Notes: generated by a model from the letters alone, not told the origin. A stretch of 11,891 nucleotides of DNA from Dehalococcoidia bacterium (GCA_004375725.1 SOKS01000194.1:1-11891), one strand, 5' to 3'. Numbered from the stretch's first letter, positions 1 through 7,886 are shown. Program-made: numbers and translations.

Positions 1-43
1 TAACTCTGGTTGGAACAAGCGTACTTAAGACGTGTCGTGATGT

Positions 44-55
44 AAGGGATATAAT
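44..55 (+). promoter_or_regulatory. Ribosome binding site / -10-like box before the beta-CASP gene
   Basis: AAGGGA at 44-49 could serve as a ribosome binding site 11 bases before the ATG at 61, slightly far. Directly after it, TATAAT at 50-55 is a perfect -10 hexamer, but no good -35 box sits at 16-18 bases. If the -10 box were used, transcription would begin almost at the ATG, giving a leaderless message; the two readings exclude each other. In-frame stops at 43-45, 52-54 and 55-57 rule out an upstream extension of the protein. Confidence 0.3.
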
Positions 56-60
56 AATCT

Positions 61-1473
61 ATGCTGGCTAAACTCACATTTTTCGGAGCGTCGCGTAACG
101 TTACCGGTTCCTGCTATCTACTGGAGACTTCTGATGTCCGTGTGCTGGTTGACTGCGGGTTGTATCAGGAACGCGGATATCAAGATAGGAACTGGCAACC
201 ATTCCCATTCAACCCTGAAACCCTCGATGCGGTCTTTTTAACTCATGCCCACCTTGACCACTGCGGCCTGTTACCCAAACTGGTAAGGGATGGCTATAAG
301 GGTAAGATATTCTGTACGCAGGCAACGGCCGAGATAGCTCAAATCATACTGCTTGATGCGGCCCACCTGCAGGAAGAAGATGCTATCTATAAGGCAGAGC
401 GTCATCGTCGTGAAGGACACCGTGGGCCGTATCCGGAGTTGCCGCTTTACACGGTCAGGGATGCTGAGGCGGTGGCACCTCATTTTGGGGCTGTGGAATA
501 TGGTAGTTGTATCAGCGTGAAAGACGTCGTCGAAGGGTGTTACTATGAGGCTGGGCACGTACTTGGCTCGGCGAGTATTGGAATTAATATAAATTTGGAC
601 GGTGAGAGGCGCCGTATAATTTTCTCCGGTGACATTGGCGAACCAGACCGCCCTATCATAAATGACCCGGCCATATTTTATGAGGCGGATTACGTGGTCA
701 TTGAATCAACCTACGGTAACCGTACGCATAAGGAACATGAGAACACCGATATTCAAGCACAACTACGCGACTGTATTAACGAGACGGTAAGGGCTGGCGG
801 CAACATCGTTGTGCCGAGCTTTGCCCTGGAACGCAGCCAGGAAATGCTCTACCATTTGAACGAGCTCTTCCTGCGCAAAGAGATTCCGCCGATAACCGTC
901 TTTCTGGACAGCCCCATGGCGATACGCATTACCGAGGTCTTTAAACGTCACGCTGAACTCTTTGACCGGGAGATGATGCAGCGTCTGCGCCAGGGGAATT
1001 CGCCTTTTAGTTTTGACAACCTGAAGATAGTGCAGACTACAGAAGAGTCCAAGGCAATCAACTCCACCAAAAGGAGCGCCATAATCATAGCTGGTAGTGG
1101 TATGGTGACGGGTGGCCGTATAAAGCACCATCTGGTGAATAACCTTACTCGGCCAGAGAGCACCGTATTGTTCATAGGGTATCAAGCGCAGAGAACGCCA
1201 GGTAGACACCTTCTGGATGGGGCAAAAGAAGTCCGACTATTAGGGCAGACCTATCCAGTACGGGCACGTGTTGTTAAGATAGATGGATTCTCCGCTCATA
1301 CTGATCGCGAGGGACTGTTGGCCTGGCTATCTGATATGCGTATGCCGCCTCGTTGCGTCTTCGTTACCCACGGTGAGGAAACGGCCGCCACCAGCTTTGC
1401 TGAATTTCTCAGTAAGCAGACAGGGTGGCAAACACAGGTCCCAGGCTACCAAGATACCGCGATGCTTGCTTAA
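61..1473 (+). CDS. Beta-CASP metallo-beta-lactamase-fold ribonuclease (COG1236/YSH1-like)
   Basis: A 470-residue metallo-beta-lactamase-fold protein with a beta-CASP insert, the family of RNA-processing nucleases related to eukaryotic CPSF73 and bacterial RNase-like proteins. It is expected to be a cytoplasmic, two-zinc RNA endonuclease and/or 5' exonuclease. All signature metal ligands are visible: HAHLDH at residues 62-67, His166 in GHVLGS, Asp191 in FSGDIG, and after the beta-CASP region (about 210-370) His413 in GFSAHTD and His437 in FVTHGE. The GSGMVTGGR stretch near 347-355 is typical of the beta-CASP/RMMBL junction. The protein has the usual family length and seems intact. The ATG at 61 is the only reasonable start because stops lie just upstream in frame. 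It stands alone, convergent with transketolase. The family is certain; the exact RNA substrate cannot be told. Confidence 0.93.
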   Translation: MLAKLTFFGASRNVTGSCYLLETSDVRVLVDCGLYQERGYQDRNWQPFPFNPETLDAVFLTHAHLDHCGLLPKLVRDGYKGKIFCTQATAEIAQIILLDAAHLQEEDAIYKAERHRREGHRGPYPELPLYTVRDAEAVAPHFGAVEYGSCISVKDVVEGCYYEAGHVLGSASIGININLDGERRRIIFSGDIGEPDRPIINDPAIFYEADYVVIESTYGNRTHKEHENTDIQAQLRDCINETVRAGGNIVVPSFALERSQEMLYHLNELFLRKEIPPITVFLDSPMAIRITEVFKRHAELFDREMMQRLRQGNSPFSFDNLKIVQTTEESKAINSTKRSAIIIAGSGMVTGGRIKHHLVNNLTRPESTVLFIGYQAQRTPGRHLLDGAKEVRLLGQTYPVRARVVKIDGFSAHTDREGLLAWLSDMRMPPRCVFVTHGEETAATSFAEFLSKQTGWQTQVPGYQDTAMLA

Positions 1474-1699
1474 TAAGCCATTAGTTTGAGAGCTATAAGC
1501 ATCTTGGCCGCTTTGCGTAGAAAGCAATTTATTCATAGTCACATTAAGTATCATAAAGTATCAATTGGTTTTTGCAAATACTAAATAACTCCCAATGTGA
1601 AACAGGATTGCCGGTCAATATTGTACAGCGCTGTCAAATTCTGCGAATCCGGTTGGACTTATTTATGCCCTTGCACAGAATGATGATTTGTCTAAAATA
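1474..1699. other. Convergent intergenic spacer, AT-rich
   Basis: This spacer between the stop of the beta-CASP gene and the stop of transketolase is clearly more AT-rich than its flanks. I see no hairpin followed by a T tract on either strand, so no intrinsic terminator can be named. It holds an 8-base direct repeat (AAGTATCA at 1546-1553 and 1556-1563) and a near-palindrome at 1621-1637, listed separately. No convincing gene or RNA was found in it. Confidence 0.6.
1621..1637. repeat. Short near-perfect palindrome between convergent genes
   Basis: The core ACAGCGCTGT (1625-1634) is a perfect 10-base palindrome. It is flanked by TTG on the left (after one extra T) and CAA on the right, extending the dyad to about eight base pairs per arm with one bulge. 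With no loop it is better read as a protein-binding site or chance dyad than as a terminator hairpin. No T tract follows on either strand. Confidence 0.4.
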
Positions 1700-3721
1700 C
1701 TAACCTCTCGATAGTTTTAGTTCGTGCAGTGATTTTGCCTTGGCGGCAATATGTTCGGCAGAAAGCTCGAACTCCTTGACCAGTTCCCAGGGAAAGCCGG
1801 ACTCGCCAAAACGGTCCTGTACTCCAATCATGCCTATAATCACTGGATTGCCGTAGACTTCTACAGAGCGTCCGATAGCCGCCGCCACCAGATTTCCCAG
1901 GCCACCAATTTGGTGCTCTTCAGCGGTGACCACCACGCCGCAGTCCCTGGCTGCCTGGGCGATGGCCTTTTCATCCAGAGGTTTGACGGTGTGTATATTG
2001 AGCACTCTTGTTTCCAGGTTGTACTCCTGCTTCAATATCCAGGCTGCCCTCATCGCTTCGACTGCCGAAGGCCCACAGGCGATTATGGCCACATCCTCAC
2101 CTTCGTCTTTATAGTCTGAGGCAAGGCGATGCTCGAAAGCGTCTTTAAAGTTGGCATTTTCCCCGCGGAAACGGATGACATTGGCCTCTCCCCACTTATA
2201 GGGAGTGCTGTTATCAGTGACGACAGGGGTTGCCTCACGGGCAAACCTTATGTATTTAGGGCCGATGACATTGAAAAGCAGATATTCGGTGGCCCGCTTA
2301 GTCTCTACAGCGTCACATGGAACTTCAACATGCATATTGGGCAAACCGCACATTTGGAACAGCTCTTCCAGCGCCTGGTGGGTGGCGCCATCAGCTCCCA
2401 CCGAAACACCTCCATGAGCTCCGGCAATCATTACATTGAAGTTGCCGTAGCAGACGGTGGTTCTCAACTGATCAAGATTCCTCCCTGAAGCGAAGACACC
2501 GTAAGTTCCGAAGATGGGTAGTTTCCCTTCTTTGGCCAATCCAGCGGCAACGCACGTTCCCGACTGTTCTGCGATGCCTACGGAAAGCCAGCGTTCCGCG
2601 CGGTGGGGATGTTCTTTATAGAACTGGCTGATGGTTATGGAGTCGGAGATATCAGCTCCCAGGCAGACTATCCTAGGGTCGTCACCATGTTCGGCGAGGG
2701 CATTGCCAAATCCCGTCCTGGTGGGAACCATCTGCGCTTTCATAATCTCCGCAGTGTTCCAGAAATAGTTTTGCGAAAATTTGGGCTGTTTTGCTTCGAG
2801 CTCCCGGGTAACCTTATCCTGGTAAACGGCGGCTTTTTTAAGCAGCTTTTCTACCGGGAGCTTTGTATCAAGTCCCAGCTGTTTTAAAGCGTCTCTCAGC
2901 TGCTCAATGCTTGGTGCTTTACCATGCCAGCCGGCTACGTCCTCCATGAAGTCAATACCCTTGCCTTTGGTAGTGTGAGCGATAATGAGGGATGGTTTGC
3001 CTTTTGTCTCTCTGGCTTCCTTAAAAGCACCGAGTATCTCTTTCATGTCATGCCCATCGATTTCAATTACATGCCACCCGAAGGCGCGGTATTTGTCGGT
3101 AAGCGGATCAATGCACATAACATCATCAACACGACCGTCTATCTGCAGGCGGTTCTTATCAACGATGCCGCAGAGGTTGTCCAGCCCGTAATGACAGGCT
3201 TCCATGGCTGCCTCCCAGACCTGACCCTCCTGCTGTTCCCCGTCACCCATGAGACAATATACGCGGTAATTTTTCTTATCCAGCCTTGCGGCGAGGGCAT
3301 CCCCCACGGAAATCGATAGACCCTGCCCGAGCGAGCCGCTGGAGGCTTCTATGCCTTCCAGCTTGAGCCAGTGTGGATGTCCCTGAAATGGTGAGTGGAG
3401 TTTACGAAGTGTAACCATCTCTTCAATATCAAAGAACCCTGCCATACCCAGACCTGCGTATAGTATCGGTGCCTTGTGCCCGGCTGACCAAAAAATTCTA
3501 TCGCGGTCTGGCCAGAAGGGACTTGCCGGGTCAAGACTGGCCTCATGCAGATAAAGCGCCGCGGCAACATCCATGAGTGATAATGTTCCTCCAGAATGAC
3601 CTGACCCGGCGGCGCCCAGAGCGATTAGACTGTAACCTCTCATCAGGTTGGCAGCTTCTTCCAGTTCCTTAACCGAGTAAGTCTTATAATTTTTCCCTGT
3701 CTTTGAATTTATGAGCGGCAT
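1700..3721 (-). CDS. tkt: Transketolase, single chain of the split-subunit sequence type
   Basis: A 673-residue thiamine-diphosphate enzyme that moves two-carbon ketol units between sugar phosphates in the non-oxidative pentose phosphate pathway, cytoplasmic. From the N terminus it shows AGSGHSGG (38-45), a TPP-binding region with GDG (149-151) and Asn180 in DKNRLQIDG, and His256 in GWHGK. A linker of about 270-320 leads to the pyrimidine-binding domain with the catalytic Glu375 in GIAEQ and Asp434/His438 in GADGATHQ, then a C-terminal transketolase domain. The GDGEQQEGQ and LQIDG wording is that of the two-subunit (N plus C) transketolases, here joined in one chain. The ATG at 3721 is preferred over an in-frame TTG at 3748, because AAAGGAG lies 9 bases before the ATG while the TTG lies upstream of that site. 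It lies downstream of the DUF167 gene on the same strand, with its own likely promoter. Confidence 0.95.
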   Translation of the reverse strand: MPLINSKTGKNYKTYSVKELEEAANLMRGYSLIALGAAGSGHSGGTLSLMDVAAALYLHEASLDPASPFWPDRDRIFWSAGHKAPILYAGLGMAGFFDIEEMVTLRKLHSPFQGHPHWLKLEGIEASSGSLGQGLSISVGDALAARLDKKNYRVYCLMGDGEQQEGQVWEAAMEACHYGLDNLCGIVDKNRLQIDGRVDDVMCIDPLTDKYRAFGWHVIEIDGHDMKEILGAFKEARETKGKPSLIIAHTTKGKGIDFMEDVAGWHGKAPSIEQLRDALKQLGLDTKLPVEKLLKKAAVYQDKVTRELEAKQPKFSQNYFWNTAEIMKAQMVPTRTGFGNALAEHGDDPRIVCLGADISDSITISQFYKEHPHRAERWLSVGIAEQSGTCVAAGLAKEGKLPIFGTYGVFASGRNLDQLRTTVCYGNFNVMIAGAHGGVSVGADGATHQALEELFQMCGLPNMHVEVPCDAVETKRATEYLLFNVIGPKYIRFAREATPVVTDNSTPYKWGEANVIRFRGENANFKDAFEHRLASDYKDEGEDVAIIACGPSAVEAMRAAWILKQEYNLETRVLNIHTVKPLDEKAIAQAARDCGVVVTAEEHQIGGLGNLVAAAIGRSVEVYGNPVIIGMIGVQDRFGESGFPWELVKEFELSAEHIAAKAKSLHELKLSRG

Positions 3722-3730
3722 AAATCCCGT

Positions 3731-3737
3731 CTCCTTT
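3731..3737 (-). promoter_or_regulatory. Ribosome binding site deciding the transketolase start
   Basis: Read on the minus strand this is AAAGGAG, a strong Shine-Dalgarno sequence 9 bases before the ATG at 3721. It lies inside the nine-codon extension that a TTG start at 3748 would give, and so argues against that longer form. Confidence 0.8.
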
Positions 3738-3747
3738 CTACCTGGCA

Positions 3748-3756
3748 ATTATACCA
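3748..3756 (-). promoter_or_regulatory. Possible extended -10 promoter of transketolase
   Basis: The minus strand reads TGGTATAAT, an extended -10 (TG-N-TATAAT) with no good -35 box at 17 bases. Transcription would start near 3741 and leave a short leader of about 20 bases containing the ribosome binding site. It could be a second start besides the stronger candidate farther upstream. Confidence 0.35.
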
Positions 3757-3798
3757 GCTTGCTAAAACGATAATTTATCCTGAGGACTTTTATCTTTA

Positions 3799-3826
3799 AT
3801 TATAGCGCAGGTTAAAATAATATCAA
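3799..3826 (-). promoter_or_regulatory. Likely sigma-70-type promoter of transketolase
   Basis: On the minus strand TTGATA (3821-3826) and TATAAT (3799-3804) are separated by 16 bases, with 5/6 and 6/6 matches to the housekeeping consensus. The start site would be near 3792, giving a leader of about 70 bases before the ATG at 3721. It lies in the 246-base gap between the DUF167 gene and transketolase, implying that transketolase is transcribed independently. Nothing else was recognised in this gap. Confidence 0.6.
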
Positions 3827-3967
3827 GAATTCACGGGAGAGCAAATCGTCTTTTTTGAATATCCGTTCTTGTTGCGCAGGGCAGCGCGGCAATTGCCTGG
3901 TTTATATCATATAATGTAAAAATCACTGCTAACAGGAGTCAACGGGCTGGCGGAAAGCAGGGTAGAA

Positions 3968-4270
3968 TCAGAGCTGTTGCCGGATAATGTCATTAAACCG
4001 GGCCTTGACCTGTTCCTGGGCCAGGCCACGGATATCTATTAACTTCCGCCGGCGGCTCAGTCCTTTTTCGATTGCCAGGTTGCTTTTACTTACCTGAAGG
4101 ACATCGCTGAGAAAGTTTATCAGTTCCTGGTTGGCCCTGCCTCTGACTGGCGGTGCGGCGATTTTCAACTGCCAAATACCGTCTTTTTCGCCCTGCACCT
4201 CGTTCCGCCGGGCATTGGGATGCACCTGTACCCAGATTTTTATCTTTTCGATAACCATGCCAGTGTTCAT
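3968..4270 (-). CDS. DUF167 / YggU family protein
   Basis: A 100-residue protein of the small, widely conserved DUF167 (YggU) family, whose biochemical role is not known. Family hallmarks are visible: WVQVHPNARRNEV near 13-25, PPVRGRANQEL near 40-50 with the conserved GRAN (44-47), and EKGLSRRRKLIDI near 68-80. The length is normal for the family. The ATG at 4270 gives the full length; another in-frame ATG at 4258 would remove four residues. Neither has a visible Shine-Dalgarno sequence, so the exact start is uncertain. An in-frame stop at 4298-4300 prevents further extension. It is divergent from the M20 gene and points toward transketolase, but the 246-base gap and its promoter argue against tight co-expression. 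Confidence 0.85.
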   Translation of the reverse strand: MNTGMVIEKIKIWVQVHPNARRNEVQGEKDGIWQLKIAAPPVRGRANQELINFLSDVLQVSKSNLAIEKGLSRRRKLIDIRGLAQEQVKARFNDIIRQQL

Positions 4271-4322
4271 TATTGTAACACGCAGCCGCCGGATAATTCA
4301 TACTCTGGCGCTATGAAAATCC

Positions 4323-4352
4323 TGGAAATTCTGTCTGGCATTGAGCTATAAT
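4323..4352 (+). promoter_or_regulatory. Possible promoter of the M20-plsX-trx gene run
   Basis: TATAAT at 4347-4352 is a perfect -10 hexamer. The best -35 candidate is TGGAAA at 4323-4328 (4/6 match) with an 18-base spacer. Transcription would begin near 4359, leaving a leader of about 34 bases. It lies in the divergent gap between the DUF167 gene and the M20 gene, where a promoter is expected. Confidence 0.4.
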
Positions 4353-4392
4353 AGGGGTTGTAGCTGTTCTGATTTTTATCCGCGACGGAGTG

Positions 4393-5580
4393 ATGGTATT
4401 GGATGCCGGTGAATTAAAGTCCAGAGTTATCGGGGAGATAGAAAATTACCGTGATGAGCTCAAAGAGCTGAGCCTGAGGATTCACCGTAATCCCGAGATT
4501 GCTTTCCAGGAAGAAAAGGCAGCCACCTGGCTCACCGATTACCTGAAGAAAAAGGGTTTCTCCATTGAAAAGGGTATATGTGGACTGGCCACCGCATTCC
4601 GGGCCGGTTACGGGAAGGGAAAGCCGGTAATCGCCCTTCTGGCGGAATACGATGCGTTGCCAAAACTCGGTCATGCCTGCGGACACAATATCATCGCCAC
4701 CAGTGCCGTTGGTGCCGGAATAGCGGCCAAACTGGCGGTGGATGAGTTTGGCGGCACGGTGCAGGTGCTGGGCACGCCCGGTGAAGAAATGTACGGTGGC
4801 AAGGTGTATATGGTAAGGAAAGGTGCCTTTAAAGATGTGGATGCTGTTATGATGGTACATCCGGCGGGTCTGAACACGGCGGCCACCAAATTCCTCGCCT
4901 GCCAGACGCTGGAGGTTGAGTTTTTTGGCAAGCCGGCCCATGCCGCTGCCAGGCCGGAAGTCGGCATCAATGCTCTGGAAGCCATGCTCATGTCCTATGC
5001 CGCGATTAATTCCCTGAGGCAGCATATCAAGGACACTGCTCGTATCCATGGCATCATTACGGATGGCGGTGAAGCGGCCAATATCGTGCCGGCACACACC
5101 GCCGGACATTTCATCGTCCGGGCTGCGGAGGACAGCTACCTGGATGAGCTCAAGGAGAGGGTGCTGAATTGCTTTATGGGCGCCGCCACGGCCACGGGGG
5201 CCAAACTGAAGTACAAATGGGGCGAGGCGCGCTATGCCCCACTGCGCAATAATTTCACGCTCGCCCGCATGTTCCGGAAGAACCTGCAGTCACTGGGCCG
5301 GCGAGTACACCTCGTCGACCCCCGGATAGGTATTGGCAGCAGTGACATCGGTAATGTCAGCCGGGTGGTTCCCAGCATTCACCCGCTAATCGCCATAGCT
5401 TCGGCCAGAGCGGTCACCCATTCCCCTCAATTTGCCGAAACGGCGGCCTCGGAAGCTGGCATGCGTGGCCTTATTGATGCCGCCAAGGCGCTGGCAATGA
5501 CCGTGGTTGACCTGGTGGCGGAGCCGGCAATGCTGGTCAAGGCTAAAAAAGAGTTGGAACAGGATAAAGAGTCGGGGTAA
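4393..5580 (+). CDS. M20-family amidohydrolase/peptidase (AbgB / PM20D2-like)
   Basis: A roughly 395-residue zinc-dependent amidohydrolase of peptidase family M20, closest in style to the AbgB/PM20D2 group that cleaves amide bonds of N-acylated amino acids, dipeptides or aminobenzoyl-glutamate. Counting from the ATG at 4393, metal-binding and catalytic motifs are LLAEYDALPKLGHACGHN (about 82-99), GTPGEEMYGGK (about 128-138, catalytic Glu131/132), and His156 in MMVHPAG. The lid/dimerisation domain (about 165-280) starts near LEVEFFGKPAHAAARPE, and a late His sits in AVTHSPQF. No signal peptide, so it is cytoplasmic. Three starts compete: GTG 4390 overlaps the GGAG at 4387-4390, ATG 4393 is very close to it, and TTG 4399 has ideal spacing of 8. 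ATG was chosen on codon preference. PlsX follows after 25 bases. The family is sure; the substrate is not. Confidence 0.88.
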   Translation: MVLDAGELKSRVIGEIENYRDELKELSLRIHRNPEIAFQEEKAATWLTDYLKKKGFSIEKGICGLATAFRAGYGKGKPVIALLAEYDALPKLGHACGHNIIATSAVGAGIAAKLAVDEFGGTVQVLGTPGEEMYGGKVYMVRKGAFKDVDAVMMVHPAGLNTAATKFLACQTLEVEFFGKPAHAAARPEVGINALEAMLMSYAAINSLRQHIKDTARIHGIITDGGEAANIVPAHTAGHFIVRAAEDSYLDELKERVLNCFMGAATATGAKLKYKWGEARYAPLRNNFTLARMFRKNLQSLGRRVHLVDPRIGIGSSDIGNVSRVVPSIHPLIAIASARAVTHSPQFAETAASEAGMRGLIDAAKALAMTVVDLVAEPAMLVKAKKELEQDKESG

Positions 5581-5605
5581 GAGAGGAGTCTCTTTGGGGG
5601 AATAA

Positions 5606-6622
5606 ATGATTATTGCTGTTGATGCCGCGGGCGGGGACTATGCGCCCCATGAAATCGTTAAAGGGGCGGTGAAGGCAGCCGACGAGTACGGGGTAGAGGT
5701 AGTGCTGGTGGGGAAGAAAAAAGTGCTCCACGTGCTGGCGGGTCGCCATTTGAGGGAAAAAGGAATCAGTATTGTTTCGGCCAGCCAGGTCATTGAGCCT
5801 AACGAGATGCCGATAAAAGCAATACGCACTAAGACGGACTCATCCATTGTCGTTGGTATCAGGCTGGTAAAAGAAGGGAAAGCGGCCGGCTTTGTTTCCG
5901 CGGGTAATACCGGGGCGGTACTTGGTGCCGCATTATTTGGACTGGGGAAGGCAAAGAAGGTTGAGCGCCCCGCCATTGCCTGTATCATGGATATCACCCC
6001 CGCAACGCCGGCCTTATTGATAGATGCCGGTGCCAATGTTGAGTGCCGCCCCAGCCATCTGGTTCAGTTTGCCGAGATGGGCGTGGCGTTCAGCCGGCAT
6101 GTGCTCGGTATCAGTGAGCCGCGGGTTGGCCTGCTCAGCAATGGCGTGGAAGAAACGAAAGGAAACCAGCTGGTTCAGGAAAGTTATCAGCTTTTAAAAA
6201 AGGCCAAAAATCTGAATTTCATCGGCAGTATTGAAGGCCACGATATTTTGAAAGTGACGGCTGACGTGGTCGTGACTGATGGTTTTACCGGAAATATCGT
6301 GCTCAAGACAATTGAGGGCATGAGCGAAACGTTCCTTGGGTCGGCGCGACAGCTCGGGCACGTCGTTTCCAACGCCTATCACTTCAGAGGACGTGACCTG
6401 CTTCGAGACCTCGGGCTGGGCTCCTGGGTCAACCGTATAGACTACCGGGAATATGGCGGGGCGTGTCTGCTCGGCGTGAACGGGAATATCATCATCGCCC
6501 ATGGGCGTAGTCAGGCCAAGACCATTAAGAACGCCATCGGCATTGCCAAACATATGGCTGAAGAAAACATGGCAGAGGTAATTAAGGAGGAAATTCATGA
6601 GCAAGCCAGTGGAAGTAAATGA
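5606..6622 (+). CDS. plsX: Phosphate acyltransferase PlsX
   Basis: A 338-residue PlsX, which converts acyl-ACP and phosphate to acyl-phosphate for PlsY in phospholipid synthesis; a peripheral membrane or soluble enzyme. Family signatures are present: AVDAAGGDYAP at the N terminus (DAMGGD in most relatives, here DAAGGD at 6-11), GFVSAGNTGA (95-104), DAGAN (140-144), SNGVEETKGN (about 178-187) and TDGFTGNIVLK (224-234). The length is normal. The ATG at 5606 follows a purine-rich GGGGGA (5596-5601). It lies 25 bases after the M20 gene and its last 26 bases overlap trxA. It is not next to fabD, fabG or rpmF, the frequent partners of plsX elsewhere. Certain. Confidence 0.95.
   Translation: MIIAVDAAGGDYAPHEIVKGAVKAADEYGVEVVLVGKKKVLHVLAGRHLREKGISIVSASQVIEPNEMPIKAIRTKTDSSIVVGIRLVKEGKAAGFVSAGNTGAVLGAALFGLGKAKKVERPAIACIMDITPATPALLIDAGANVECRPSHLVQFAEMGVAFSRHVLGISEPRVGLLSNGVEETKGNQLVQESYQLLKKAKNLNFIGSIEGHDILKVTADVVVTDGFTGNIVLKTIEGMSETFLGSARQLGHVVSNAYHFRGRDLLRDLGLGSWVNRIDYREYGGACLLGVNGNIIIAHGRSQAKTIKNAIGIAKHMAEENMAEVIKEEIHEQASGSK
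6584..6590 (+). promoter_or_regulatory. Strong ribosome binding site of trxA inside plsX
   Basis: AAGGAGG, a full match to the anti-Shine-Dalgarno core, lies 6 bases before the trxA ATG at 6597 and inside the plsX coding region. It fixes the trxA start and the 26-base overlap, and suggests trxA is translated at a high rate independently of plsX termination. Confidence 0.85.
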
Positions 6623-6920
6623 CAGCAGCTTCGACCAGATGGTGTTGCAGTCGAAGACACCGGTGCTGGTCGATTTCTGGGCGGCCTGGTGCGGGCCCTG
6701 CCGTATGGTGGCACCTATCGTTGAGGAGCTGGCCGGTGAGTACGAGGGCAAGGTAACCGTGGTCAAGCTGAACGTTGACGAGAACCCGAAAACGGCCAGC
6801 CAGTATGGTGTCATGAGCATCCCGACGCTGCTCGTGTTTAAGGATGGAGCACCGGTTTCGAACATCGTTGGCTTCAGACCAAAGGCGGAGCTTAAACGAA
6901 ACCTTGATGATGTTCTCTAA
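6597..6920 (+). CDS. trxA: Thioredoxin
   Basis: A 107-residue classical thioredoxin, the cytoplasmic dithiol carrier that reduces ribonucleotide reductase, peroxiredoxins and other disulfides. The active site WCGPC is at residues 31-35 within VDFWAAWCGPC, and the cis-proline loop is SIPTL with Pro76. DFWAAWCGPC and LNVDENP are textbook features; the length is normal and there is no signal peptide or membrane anchor. The ATG at 6597 has an excellent ribosome binding site. It overlaps the end of plsX by 26 bases and is followed after 39 bases by its probable reductase, a natural functional pair. Confidence 0.97.
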   Translation: MSKPVEVNDSSFDQMVLQSKTPVLVDFWAAWCGPCRMVAPIVEELAGEYEGKVTVVKLNVDENPKTASQYGVMSIPTLLVFKDGAPVSNIVGFRPKAELKRNLDDVL

Positions 6921-6959
6921 CCGGTAGCTAAAAAGTGCGGATTAACCGGGAGGGAGAGA

Positions 6960-7886
6960 TTGCTTAAAAAGCGTGAGTATGATGTCGTCATTATCGGTGG
7001 GGGGCCTGCGGGGCTCACCGCCGGTATTTACGCGGCGCGGGCAAGGCTGAAAAGCCTGCTTGTTGAGAGAGGGGCTATGGGCGGCTTGATCATAAATGCC
7101 GGTGTGGTGGAGAACTATCCCGGCTTTCCCGATGGTATCAATGGTCTGGAGCTGGCCGATGCCATGCAGCGGCAGGCGGTTAAGTTTGGCCTGGAGACGT
7201 TAATCGCTGAGGTAACCGGCCTTGAGGTGAAAGATGAACAGAAGGTAGTGCAGACAGGCGAAGGAGATGTTACCGCCGGAGCGGTCATCGTCGCCGGCGG
7301 CTCCGACCGGGTCAAGCTGGGAGTCCCCGGTGAAGAAGAATTCACCGGCCGGGGCGTAGCCTATTGCGCTGTCTGCGACGGATATTTCTATCGGGATATC
7401 CCGGTGGCAGTGGCGGGTGGTGGTAATGCCGCCATGAACGAGGCGCTTGAGCTTACCAAGTTCGCTTCCAGGGTCACGGTGATACACCGCCGTGATGAAC
7501 TGCGCGCCACCAAGATACTCCAGGAAAGAGCCTTAGCCGACCCGAAAATAGAATTCCTGTGGAACACGGTGGTCGAGGCCATTGAAGGTGAAGATACGGT
7601 GAAAAGGCTCAGGCTGAAAAACGTTCCGACCGGAGAAAAATCCACGCTGGACATATCTGGTATCTTTGTGGCGGTTGGTTTCAGGCCGAATACGGATTAT
7701 TTGAAAAAAATTATCCATCTGGCTGACAACGGTACCATAATCACCAACGAAAAAATGGAGACCGACGTACCGGGCATTTATGCTGCCGGCGATATAAGGT
7801 CAGGCTCAATACGGCAGGTTGCCGCTGCGGTTGGGGATGGGGCGGTGGCGGCGATATATGCAGAGCGGTACATCGCCGCCAAATAA
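6960..7886 (+). CDS. trxB: Thioredoxin-disulfide reductase
   Basis: A 308-residue low-molecular-weight flavoprotein that uses NADPH to reduce thioredoxin, here most likely the product of the gene just upstream. Domains in order: FAD-binding GGGPAG (13-18), redox-active CAVC (136-139) in YCAVCDGYF, NADPH-binding GGGNAA (153-158) with HRRDELR (176-182), where the two arginines suggest NADPH rather than NADH, and the second FAD motif PGIYAAGDIR (271-280). The start is a TTG at 6960 preceded by GGGAGGGAG (6948-6956), because no ATG or GTG lies between that site and the conserved N-terminal Rossmann motif. The spacer to rplI downstream carries a candidate promoter. A related reductase of other substrates is less likely given the trxA neighbour. 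Confidence 0.94.
   Translation: MLKKREYDVVIIGGGPAGLTAGIYAARARLKSLLVERGAMGGLIINAGVVENYPGFPDGINGLELADAMQRQAVKFGLETLIAEVTGLEVKDEQKVVQTGEGDVTAGAVIVAGGSDRVKLGVPGEEEFTGRGVAYCAVCDGYFYRDIPVAVAGGGNAAMNEALELTKFASRVTVIHRRDELRATKILQERALADPKIEFLWNTVVEAIEGEDTVKRLRLKNVPTGEKSTLDISGIFVAVGFRPNTDYLKKIIHLADNGTIITNEKMETDVPGIYAAGDIRSGSIRQVAAAVGDGAVAAIYAERYIAAK

Noticed and set aside
10..19. TTGGAACAAG shared by the region before the beta-CASP gene and the region before rplI (7933-7942)
   Set aside because: A ten-base match between two upstream regions. It sits at different distances from the two starts and has no dyad, so chance is the simpler reading.
3869..3894. Possible hairpin around TTGCGCAGGGCAGCGCGGCAA as a terminator of the DUF167 gene
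   Set aside because: The arms pair only with a bulge and a short stem, and no T tract follows on the minus strand.
4414..5109. Minus-strand open frame of 231 codons opposite the M20 gene
   Set aside because: No domain or ribosome binding site was seen, and the plus strand carries the complete M20 signature.
6194..6865. Minus-strand open frame of 223 codons across plsX and trxA
   Set aside because: It spans two well-recognised genes on the other strand and has no family features of its own.
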